A DNA stretch of 64,000 nt from Mermis nigrescens. Taxonomy: Eukaryota; Nematoda; Enoplea; Mermithida; Mermithidae. Under the pieces are notes generated by a model. The model was not told the origin of the DNA and did not search any database. It saw only the letters and a list, made by a program, of their open reading frames with translations. How positions within the stretch are numbered: the stretch's first letter is position 1; the number at the start of each line of letters is the position of its first letter. Of this stretch, positions 55,496 to 64,000 are shown piece by piece. A program made the position numbers and the translations under genes. The stretch is from positions 1,250,194 through 1,314,193 of the forward strand of contig JAVLUZ010000647.1 in NCBI GenBank assembly GCA_036768485.1. Reading direction: 5' to 3'.

Positions 55496-55722
55496 CAAAA
55501 AATTTGTACATACGCATATGACGCAAAGCGCCAAAAATTTGGGACTTTTGAGCTAAATATGAGCTAAAAACGCTTTAAAGGCACACTTTTTACTATCTTT
55601 ACAAAAAATTGACAATTTAGGTGCTTCGCATCGCAACCATTTTGCGGGCGTCAGTAGCTATTCTGTGGATAGGTCAATACCCCCCCCCAAACCACCTCCA
55701 TAAGAACACGTATGGGGTCCAG

Positions 55723-57660
55723 ATCAACAAGAGGAAAAATTGTAAGCATGTAATGCACGTATATGTACACATAGGCAGATTTGAGGTGGAAGGATGACAG
55801 GTGGTTTCATTTAGGCGACTTTGAATGCATACCAACTTTTTAAATATCTGCGGGCATCAACGTAAATTTGGTGTAATAATTGTGATCAGTTATCCGGCAT
55901 TCTTGATAGTGTTTTTTGAACCTATGTATCTGCTCGCGAAGGAAAACAGCACATTAACTTATTGTTTAAAAAGTAGTGTAGTCTCTGATACCACCAGAAC
56001 GAGAAAGAATGAACTTTTATGCAAAAAGAGGCAAGAGGTAAAAAGAACAGGAGGAGATAAAACCAAAACTTTTTAATGAAGCTAGAAATTGGAAAGTCTG
56101 TGTAAATCATTAAATACTTTAATAATTTTTAACAATTTTTACATCACAAATTCATAAAATAAAATAAATAAAGTCCTCCTACTGAGCAATGGCGAAATTT
56201 TCGATGCTTCAAGACGAATATGTAATGCAATAAATAGGTTTAATGAGACCATTTCGCATAGATAACGAGGTTTTATAATTGTTTTTTTATTTCATGTGTG
56301 GAGAAGCAGCCGAAAATCGAGCCAACTAGAAACTTAAACCGTAACTATTCGAAATAATTTTTTGTTGTTGATAGGATTCGTGGTACTCTGTATGTAAGTG
56401 GATGCAATGGCAACGGAATACATACTTACATATGGAACGTAGTCAAACTCGACTGCTAGTGCTAACCGTCACTAATTTTGATTAGTGACGGTTAAAACTT
56501 TTCAGTCATAATGAAGATGCATACGATATCCTAAATCAATTGGTGTGTAAAATTGAAAGTAATAGTTAGGCCGAAACCTGCTGAATAATAAACAAAAGAA
56601 GCAATATAACCAGTTCATTTAGAAGAGTTCGCCAAACCGTCTGGGTATCGTGATGATCGCGTAGGTACCAAGCATACCTACAAAAGCATGCTGTGTAAAA
56701 ATGTTCATCCTTTTAACCATGTTGCTTTATGACTTTCCATTCAGAATTTATGGAGTTGCGTCGTTAAACTTGATAAACGACCGTGCTGAAGTTTGCTTTG
56801 AGTTCATCATTTAAAGCGAACTTTATACGGGCTAGTGTTTCGTGCATGCAATACGTGCGTTTGTCATTCATTACGACGTAGGTACCTATGTATTTTAAGA
56901 ATTGTCCAATAAATTACATTGTTTAGAAAATTCGGCAAAACCAAAGAAATCATACTGTAGTTGGGACCTAAAGATTTCATGCGCCGTGGCGCAGCTTTAT
57001 CGATAGTCGTTGTGGGGCAGCGATTTTCAGCCACATCGGAGACATTTTTCTTTACGATCTTAGAAGAAATGAGAAAGCGATAAATTTTTATGCGTCATTA
57101 TTGTTGAAGATATGTAGCCAGGAACTACTAGCAAACATTTATTACGTGGACGTCAATTCAAGCGTTCTTGAATTTACAACCCGAACAGCTTGACATAAAT
57201 GTGGATTTGAAGTATGAATCCTACTGTAATTTATTCGTTTAGCTTTTAAATAGCCAGACTGCTACACGGTTGGTCAGGCGTGTTCTTCAAGCTCCTCACG
57301 TGGCGCTGTTTCGGATCTATTTGTGAGTGCTAGTCTTTTGAAGTAGCCGCTAAGATCGGAAACATGAACAAATATTTTACTATTTCGCTTAATACCTAAA
57401 CTTAATTGATCATTTTGCGATTATTTCCAACGTAATGTGTTTTTTGGTGTTATGCACGTATATCAATTTGAAATCAATTATTAAGACACTCCTCGACTGA
57501 ATACGAAAGCGAAAAGTATTGATGAAAATAAATGTGCAGGCATTTTAAAAAAATGCGTCCACTGCTCTCATGACATGCTGAAAATGCTTGCATGATATCC
57601 TTCGTAATTATGAACGGCAGCCACATGTTTAAATGAAAAATGAATAGAGCTGCCGTGTCA
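55723..57660. other. No recognised gene
   Basis: AT-rich. 55825-56076 (plus) is open for 83 codons but has no recognised domain. A perfect 14-bp hairpin lies at 56463-56494. Otherwise repeat-poor. Confidence 0.4.
56463..56494. repeat. Perfect short hairpin
   Basis: TAACCGTCACTAAT pairs exactly with ATTAGTGACGGTTA across a 4-base loop. Function unknown. Confidence 0.7.
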
Positions 57661-57668
57661 CACATAAC

Positions 57669-58337
57669 CATAGATGAACAACCGGCCTGGGGGCAGTGAC
57701 GGTTCCGGGATTTTCAGACAGCCCCAAAGTTTCATAAATGTGCCAAAAATTGCACATAAAACCGTCCATTCCGCTAAAAGTAGCAATTTTTGCCGTCCTT
57801 TGATATACAGAATCATATGTAATCCGTAAAAAGTTAAAAATTTTCGAAATTTCTCAGCGAAAAACGCGTGAAGTTAGTGCGAAAATAGACACAAAGCGTA
57901 GAAAAATACTCGAGAAATCATTGTCAGAACTAAAAAGATCCTTGTTCTTTACATAAACTACTCTTGTGACATAAAAGTGAGGTCTTTATAGCGCTAGAAA
58001 GTCAGTAATGTCATTGGTAATGATAATGTCTAAAATCATAGAAAAATACACGTTTATGGCGCCCAACAATTTTCGACGGCAGAAGGGGGGCCGCTTTCCG
58101 CCTTCTCTCAAAGCCACTGTCTGGAGGTCAGTTAGTGAACTTTATTGGATTGAAATGACCTGAAAAACTAGTATAAATGCTAAAATAAGTTTTAAACTGC
58201 CTTATTCCACATTTTCCGGTCGATTTCAATCACTTCTTTTAGAAATTTTGGATTTTCATCCATTTAGATCTTCAGAATTTTCTATTTTCTTCCATTCTGG
58301 GGGTCTAGACCCCTCAACTCCCTCACGTGCATGTCTG
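57669..58337 (+). mobile_element. hM1 copy split by an hB insertion
   Basis: The hM1 start CATAGATGAACAACCGG to 57693 joins in sense to 58120 onward (TCTGGAGGTCAGTTAGTG) and runs to GGGGGTCTAGACCCC and CGTGCATGTCTG at 58337. Confidence 0.85.
57694..58119 (+). mobile_element. 426-bp hB hAT-like MITE nested in hM1
   Basis: It begins CAGTGACGGTTCCGGG and ends CAAAGCCACTG. The flanks CCTGGGGG and TCTGGAGG match at 6 of 8, and both correspond to the hM1 word CTGGGGGTCAG. The body includes GCGAAAAACGCGTGAAG and AATACTCGAGAAATCATTG. Confidence 0.85.
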
Positions 58338-58356
58338 TTTGTCACACACACACAAC

Positions 58357-58618
58357 CATACATGCACAGCATGATCAATCTGAAGGGTCGGCCGGTCTGG
58401 GTGTCAACTAGAGAGTTTTTTCCAGCTAAAAAGCCTGAAAAAAACTGATACTAGAGCTAAAATAGCGTAAAAACTGTGTTAATCACAGCTTCTGATTAAT
58501 TACAAGCACCTTATTTTTCATCCATTTTGGTATTAATTTTGTCTTATTTTCCCCTAAAAATTTCCCATTTTCCGTTCTAAGGGGATTCAGACCCCAAAAC
58601 CCCCCCCACGTGCATCAG
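58357..58618 (+). mobile_element. hM1 copy, second of three in a row
   Basis: It begins CATACATGCACAGCATGATC, has AAAATAGCGTAAAAACTGTG, and ends CCCCACGTGCATCAG. It follows the first copy after a CA-repeat spacer (GTCACACACACACAAC). Confidence 0.85.
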
Positions 58619-58625
58619 CCACGTC

Positions 58626-58863
58626 CATAGGTGTGCGGCACGGCCGGTCTGGAGGAGAGAGGTCAGCCGGTTCAGTAAGATAACTTTTTACTCAAAATGA
58701 CCTTGAACTGGTGAAGAAGCTAAAACCTATGTTAATTCACAGTGTGTGATCATTTTCAAGCATTTTTGCAGAAAATTTTTGATTTTAATCAATTGATGCT
58801 TTATTTTGCTCAGAAAATGTATCATTTATCTTATTTGGGAGTCTAACCCCCAATGCATGTCTG
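58626..58863 (+). mobile_element. hM1 copy, third of three in a row
   Basis: It begins CATAGGTGTGCGGCACGGCC and ends CCCCCAATGCATGTCTG. The interior is more decayed than in its neighbours. Confidence 0.75.
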
Positions 58864-58879
58864 GTGGGTTTATGGTAGG

Positions 58880-59015
58880 GGGTTTGTACCTCCCACAGAA
58901 TTTGAAAACCCCCGTCAAGATTAGTGTAGACCCCAGAATTCTATTTTTAGTAAGATTTTTGATGATTTTACCTATCCTGGAACCCTCAGAAATTTGGAGC
59001 TGCTCATGTATGGTT
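58880..59015 (-). mobile_element. hM4-like fragment
   Basis: On the minus strand from about 59015: CATACATGAGCAGCTCCAAATTTCTGAGGG, then ATCATCAAAAATCTTACTAAAAATAG. This matches hM4 order; the other end is unclear. Confidence 0.55.
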
Positions 59016-59191
59016 ACGACGACACGTGAAAACGGGTTTGAAGACTACGGGTGACCCACCCTCGACAAATTGCCTGAGCTTCCTCAGAGTCCCCCTTTTG
59101 AAATTTTTTGCTTATTTCGCGATGTGTTGATGTAACTGAACAGAATTTGGTAAAAAAACATCACAAAATTATATTTATTTGCCCCTACCAT

Positions 59192-59810
59192 CACTGGCGG
59201 ATCTAGGATTTCCCTAAGAGGGAGAACTTTTCCAAAAATAGTTGAAAATAGGTCAAAAATTAAGCCCTTGATGTACGGAATAGCATTTTTTCGGTGATTC
59301 ACATTGTGTACTTTTATTTAAAATCACTTTCGACGCAACATTTTCTCAAAATAGCACTTGTGGGAACTCAAAATAGCACTTGTGGGAAAAAAACCATTAA
59401 ATTTCTTCAGTCCTAGCGAAAATCCAGCGCGAAGCGCCGGAAAATTTGTGAGCGAATGGATGCATATAAGCTTGATTTACACTTCATTTCCTGTATTTGC
59501 AGCATTTGACGCCAATCGAAAATTTCAACCAGTTATGCAGGAAAGTAGAATAGATTTATGTAGAAATAGCTGTTTCTGCACTTGAAATTGTTTTATAACC
59601 TATTCCATGAGCAAAAAATGGCTTCTAGGTCGCTATGAAAGTAAATAAATGTGATTGATAGGTTTTATCCGGCGCGAAGCGCCGGAAAAAATTAGAACTT
59701 ATGACCACTGACGGCCAAAAATCATTGCGAATTACATATCCATTCTTTAGCTCGCCAAGTATTTTGGGCCAATGGGGGCCGCCCCCCTCGCCCCCTTCAA
59801 TCCACCCCTG
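59192..59810 (-). mobile_element. 619-bp hA hAT MITE with perfect 8-bp TSD
   Basis: It begins CACTGGCGGATCTAGG and ends CAATCCACCCCTG. The flanks 59184-59191 and 59811-59818 are both CCTACCAT. It is the inverted equivalent of 41381-42002, with hairpins CCAGCGCGAAGCGCCGG and CCGGCGCGAAGCGCCGG at matching places. Confidence 0.95.
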
Positions 59811-59818
59811 CCTACCAT

Positions 59819-60066
59819 CAAATGTTAGGTGGTGCTTTTTGGCCTTTGAAAACGTTCCTTTGGCTCTTAAACCAGATGGTTTACCCAAAAATTTTGGAGG
59901 ATAAACACAGGCCATTGAACCAAATAAGATCATAGTAATTAAATGGAAAGTTTCACAAAAGAAACCTGAATCAAGGCAAATCTGACTAAGAGCCGTAGTG
60001 TGCTTCACAGAACCAAGTGATTTTCAAAAAAATTTTGCTATATGAATTAGAAAGTGATATTGGAGC
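59819..60066. other. No recognised feature
   Basis: Non-coding flank. Confidence 0.4.
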
Positions 60067-60319
60067 AGTATTACATGAGTTGGGTTGGGAGAGCCGGAGA
60101 GCTATTTTTAGCTAAATAACCTAAAAAATAGGTACGAATGCCAAAATTATTATCAGATCTACCTTAATTGATAGTTCTTGTTCAATTTGAAATACTTTTG
60201 CATAACAATTTTGATTTTCAGTCATTTCGACCTAATTTTGCGTTGTTTCCCCCCAAAAAACTTGTCACTCTATCCCTCGGGGTCCGGCCAGCTCCCCAAC
60301 TTGTACGTGTGTATGTCTG
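60067..60319 (+). mobile_element. hM1-like copy, left end decayed
   Basis: GAGAGCTATTTTTAGCTAAATAACC, TAGGTACGAATGCCAAAATTATTATC and a terminal CTTGTACGTGTGTATGTCTG follow hM1 order. Confidence 0.6.
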
Positions 60320-61692
60320 GTAGCTACCTACATACTTTGAAATTCTGATGTTTCTTGATCATTGATTTTGCCGCTATCCTTTCCAGGTATTTGAACTCAA
60401 TTCGCAAAATCTACTCTTGTATCGGCTTGACGTTCACGCAATTAAATCATATTCACCAAATTTTAAAATGTGAATAATTCAACTGAATTACGTAGTACTT
60501 ACTCAATTGGCTGCTAGTGTTCAGCTGCAATGTGGTAGCTCATTTCAAGTCTCAAGAGCCAAACAACAGCGACAGTATTATTATGTTGTAATCGAAATTT
60601 ATTTTTATTTGCTTTATTTTCAGTATATTCCGTCTACAGGCTTATCCAGTGTTGATATATGTATTCTATTTCTACCGGATAAGTTGCCATATACATGCTA
60701 TACGTGCGACATGCACGATGTATGCGTTATGCTTCCGTACGGGTAACCCCTCACCTTAATACATAACGCAAAATCGTTGTACTGGGGAAAGTGATTTATT
60801 TACATAAGCTTTTCAAAAATCGGCTAGCTTTGTGAGGAGAAAAAGCGTCCGTCATTTACCATTGCTAACATGCAGACAACCCTTCCTATGAAATATGAAG
60901 GAATGTTAAGTGCGTCACATGCTGTGGCCTTTTCTGTGTTTAGGCGCCATATTCTATTTCTTTCTTAATTATATATTGAGCTTGACTATTAAAACTTTTG
61001 TAAGAAGAACTGTGCGACCTCACTTAGCTGCGACAAAGCGTTAGGTGTATCATGTGAACATTAATTAGAGATCCAATTGCATGAGACTATGCTATTAATT
61101 AATGTTTTGGACATGGTAGGGCTGACAAATTAGATAAGAGAACAATACGGAGTTCTAAGCTAGGTTTCAGTACATATTTTGTTCAATGACTTGCTTAAAC
61201 CCGACCCTGATGTTAAGAGTCAGTTTTAACCCTAGCACTACTAACCGTAAATACGGGAAAAGTATGGTTTAAAAAATCGACATATTTTTCTTTCTATTGG
61301 TTAGAAATCGTTAAATAATATCTTGTTAGATGCGCAAATTTATACTGCGGCAAATATCAGCATTTTAAGCTACCACGGTTTACTATAGCGGGTAAAAAAC
61401 ACTTTGAAGTCCGTTGCCGAATTTCAAAATTTTTTGTTGCTGTTTTTTCATCTTTTGATGGAAATTCTTACATATACGACTTACGCATACTTTATTTAAT
61501 GAGATTTGCGGTTCATTTATTTATGAAATGAGTTATTATACTTGAAATTTGAACTGGTAGACATTTTTCACGACAGGTATATGATGGCGCACCTGCGCGC
61601 GTGAGCGCTCACACGAGTTCAAAAATTGATTTTTTCTGATTTTTTCTGGAAGTCACCTTTCCTGATCAAACTTCTTTATTTTTACTGTAGGC
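60320..61692. other. No recognised gene
   Basis: AT-rich. The plus frame 60507-60746 (79 codons) has a Cys-rich end (CYTCDMHDVC) but no recognised family; it is too short to call. Confidence 0.4.
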
Positions 61693-61715
61693 TTAAGCCC
61701 GGTTCAGAAGTAAAA

Positions 61716-61985
61716 ATCGGCGATATCGCCGACATCGCCGACACTTTTTCCCGGTTCAGAAGTGCCCCGATTTTCCCGATTTTTAGTCGGCGATATCGCC
61801 GACTCTTCCAGATTTTTGTCGGCGATATCGCCGACTTTCCCGATATCGGCGATATCGCCGACTTTCCAGATTTTTGTCGGCGATATCGCCGAGTTTCCCG
61901 ATTTTTGTCGGCGATGTCGCCGACTAAAATCGTAAGAATAGGAACCCATCCTATTTTTTTACGATATCGCCGATTTTTGGTGCAT
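61716..61985. repeat. GGCGATATCGCC palindrome minisatellite, left block
   Basis: Units of about 29-31 bp: TCGGCGATATCGCCGA plus a CTTTCCCGATTTTTG-type spacer. At least six palindromes. Similar blocks are at 62895-63030 and 63630-63795. Confidence 0.9.
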
Positions 61986-62271
61986 TGAAGTATGCGCTAC
62001 AAATTCTATTGATTAACACATATTACGTACTTTTAGGTGCGAGTACGGAAAAACTATACTGCTTATCATCTTACGTTATGAATTTTAATTAGCTGAGATA
62101 CTCAACTGACTTTTCTGCACATATCTTGACACTTTGTGCTATTACATATTTGTATGTACATACGTTATGTACCTACAAGTCCTATGGGGCCAAAATGCCA
62201 AAAATCGCATTAAACATTGAATTCCGAGGTCAAGTGATTTTTAGGGGACTTTCAGATTCTGGGGCTCAGAG

Positions 62272-62527
62272 CATACGTGGGCAGCACGAAAATTCTGGGG
62301 AGTGTAAAAATTTTTAAAAGGTCAAAAATAGTCTTAAGAATGGTGGTAGGGCGAAAAAGCACCATTTTTCGATATTTCTCATCGAGCGCTATCCATTGGC
62401 ATAAAAAAATCGCGAAAAATGCTAAACAAATTCGAAAATCGATTTCTGGGAGGTATGCTGATTTTCATGTTGTGTATTTTGCCTTCTGCGGGAGTGCATA
62501 CACCCAAACCCCCCACGCCCACGTGTG
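62272..62527 (+). mobile_element. 256-bp hM3 hAT MITE with perfect 8-bp TSD
   Basis: It begins CATACGTGGGCAGCACG and ends CACGCCCACGTGTG. The flanks 62264-62271 and 62528-62535 are both GCTCAGAG. Confidence 0.93.
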
Positions 62528-63700
62528 GCTCAGAGACTCCAGACCATAGATGCACAACATGGTCAATCTGGGGGTCAGCCTGTACCATAAGGTCGAAATT
62601 TTTCGGTTTTTAGGGCCAAAAACGACTGAAAAAGTGCTAGAAAAGTCAAATTAGCGCCAATTCCACCACAATTCATGATAGAGAACGAAATTCAGACACT
62701 TGTGAAAAAATTGCGATTTTTATCACCTTTTGCTCCTATTTCTGCCTTATTTTTCCCAGAAAATTTCTGACTTAGCCGCAGACATGCACAGTAAAAAATT
62801 TCTGGGGGGAGGGGTGGAAAGCAAAAATTTTTTCTAGAGTCCCTTTTTGGGCTAAAAACAAAGGGTGCGCGTTAAAAATTATGTATGTACCTATTGCCGA
62901 CTTTCCCGATTTTAGTCGGTTTGTGTTCTGTTGTCGTTAGGTATCTATTGCCGACTTTCCCGATTTTTGTCGGCGATATCGCCGAGTTTCCCGATTTTTG
63001 TCGGCGATGTCGCCGACTAAAATCGTAAGAATAGGAAAGTGTAAAAATTTTTAAAAGGTCAAAAAATAGTCTTAAGAATGGTGGTAGGGCGAAAAAGCAC
63101 CATTTTTCGATATTTCTCATCGAGCGCTATCCATTGGCATAAAAAAATCGCGAAAAATGCTAAACAAATTCGAAAATCGATTTCTGGGAGGTATGCTGGT
63201 TTTCATGTTGTGTATTTTGCCTTCTGCGGGAGTGCATACACCCAAACCCCCACGCCCACGTGTGGCTCAGAGACTCCAGACCATAGATGCACAACATGGT
63301 CAATCTGGGGGTTAGCCTGTACCATAAGGTCGAAATTTTTCGGTTTTTAGGGCCAAAAACGACTGAAAAAGTGCTAGAAAAGTCAAATTAGCGCCAATTC
63401 CACCACAATTCATGATAGAGAACGAAATTCAGACACTTGTGAAAAAATTGCGATTTTTATCACCTTTTGCCCCTATTTCTGCCTTATTTTTCCCAGAAAA
63501 TTTCTGACTTAGCCGCAGACATGCACAGTAAAAAATTTCTGGGGGAGGGGTGGAAAGCAAAAATTTTTTCTAGAGTCCCTTTTTGGGCTAAAAACAAAGG
63601 GTGCGCGTTAAAAATTATGTATGTACCTATTGCCGACTTTCCCGATTTTAGTCGGTTTGTGTTCTGTTGTGCTGGTCATTATGTATGTATCTATTGCCGA
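62302..63700. repeat. Near-perfect ~737-bp tandem duplication
   Basis: The sequence from GTGTAAAAATTTTTAAAAGG at 62302 recurs at 63039 and stays nearly identical for over 600 bp. It ends with GTGCGCGTTAAAAATTATG and TTTAGTCGGTTTGTGTTCTG in both (62868-62930 and 63601-63667). Differences seen are few: an A-run length near 63066, A/G near 63199, and one C and one G fewer in runs. Confidence 0.92.
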
Positions 63701-63836
63701 CTTTCCCGATTTTTGTCGGCGATATCGACGACTTTCCCGACTGAATCGGTAAGATCGGCGATATCGCCGACAAAAATCGGCGATATCGCCAATTTTTACT
63801 TCTGAACCGGGCTTTAGATTTATGTAGGTGGTAGTC

Positions 63837-64000
63837 AGGGATGGAAACAACCCAGATTTCAATATTTGAATTTGGATTTTTGGTTTTTTTTGTGGGTTTT
63901 GGATATTTGGGTTTTATTGGGTTTTTTAATGGAAATGACAGCTAGAGCTACATGAAGTAGCTGGGAATACTTCCAACAGCTGTAAGACACGAAACAAACA
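63837..64000 (+). mobile_element. hAT-like end with GGGTTTTGG tract, runs off window
   Basis: Starts CAGGGATGGAAACAACCCAG and continues with repeated GGATTTTTGG / GGGTTTTGG words. It parallels the CACATCCCTA end of the TTCCGG tract at 590-775. The second end is outside the window. Confidence 0.45.

Larger units (their letters stand above)
54113..55714 (+). mobile_element. hM2 element with a ~1.2-kb internal insert
   Basis: The left half, 54113-54330 (CATACATGTACATCATGAGAATTCTGGG, then AGTGCCTCGTTCGGGCT, GTCAAAAACAATCTTTTTGAC), and the right half, 55505-55714 (CGCAAAGCGCCAAAAATTTG, GGCACACTTTTTACTATC, TAAGAACACGTATG), make one hM2. Between them lie inverted minisatellite blocks and a small TIR element. 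Confidence 0.8.
61696..63813. mobile_element. 2.1-kb TIR element with GGCGATATCGCC palindrome arrays
   Basis: The terminal inverted repeats start AGCCCGGTTCAGAAGTAAAA on both ends and continue into (C/T)GGCGATATCGCCGA, about 37 bp with one mismatch. The flanks are TTA on both sides (61693-61695, 63814-63816), as for PIF/Harbinger-type insertions. Subterminal and internal blocks consist of TCGGCGATATCGCCGA palindromes spaced by CTTTCCCGATTTTTG. The interior holds hM-type MITEs and a 737-bp tandem duplication. There is no transposase. Frames such as 61626-61988 only read the repeat. Confidence 0.8.

Noticed and set aside
55825..56076. 83-codon plus frame
   Set aside because: No domain, no splice context, ordinary AT-rich composition.
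61716..63795. CRISPR-like array (regular palindromic repeats with spacers)
   Set aside because: The spacers are not unique but repeat CTTTCCCGATTTTTG; the element is eukaryotic with TIRs and TTA flanks, and there are no cas genes.
61626..63862. Frames rich in IGDIADF/RRYRR
   Set aside because: They are translations of the GGCGATATCGCC palindrome arrays.

Overview
This 64 kb window looks like AT-rich nuclear DNA of an invertebrate animal, perhaps an ecdysozoan; I cannot name the species. It has one spliced protein-coding gene, wide gene-free stretches, LINE retrotransposons and a very dense load of small non-autonomous DNA transposons. There is no sign of prokaryotic operons, rRNA genes or CRISPR arrays.

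Host gene. On the minus strand, two coding exons (25721-24450 and 20723-20184) encode a zinc-finger protein of the NET family (Noc/Elbow, ZNF503/ZNF703, TLP-1). The evidence is an SPLALLAQTC motif, a CLDPYC box and one C-x8-C-x12-H-x3-H finger, joined by phase-0 splice sites. The first coding exon, expected upstream of 25721, was not found. A GC-richer, repeat-poor tract at about 30.9-32.7 kb is a candidate control region.

Region by region. 0-9.5 kb: decayed minus-strand LINE copies, GC-rich short-repeat tracts, a 195-bp tandem repeat and a nested foldback structure. 9.5-16.2 kb: two nearly identical CR1/L2-like LINE copies head-to-tail, bracketed by one minisatellite. The second has an open EN-RT frame of 927 codons that follows ORF1 in the same frame after a single TAG. 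16.2-26 kb: the NET gene, with small transposons in its 3' flank and intron. 26-45.4 kb: mostly small hAT-type MITEs, many with readable 8-bp target duplications and several nested. 45.4-53.7 kb: a peculiar landscape with long inverted repeats, recurring TTTACAC/GTGTAAA words and a ~710-bp (TTA)n microsatellite. 54-64 kb: more MITEs, two holding internal minisatellites, and a 2.1-kb TIR element packed with GGCGATATCGCC palindromes.

Labels hM1-hM4, hA and hB are my own names for repeat families seen here. hM1: ~260-280 bp, ends CATAGATGCAC / CAGACATGCAC, with an inner GGTCTAGACC. hM2: ~380-400 bp, ends CATACATGTACAGCATG / CGTGTTCTT. hM3: ~260-270 bp, ends CATACGTGGGCAGCA / CACACGTGGGCG. hM4: ~130-160 bp, ends CATACATGGGCAGCAGCC / CACACGAGGGC. 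hA: ~510-620 bp, ends CAGGGGCGGATTTA / CAGTGGCGGATCTAGG. hB: ~425 bp, ends CAGTGACGGTTCCGG / CAGTGGCTTTG. All boundaries come from reading by eye; no alignment or database search was run.
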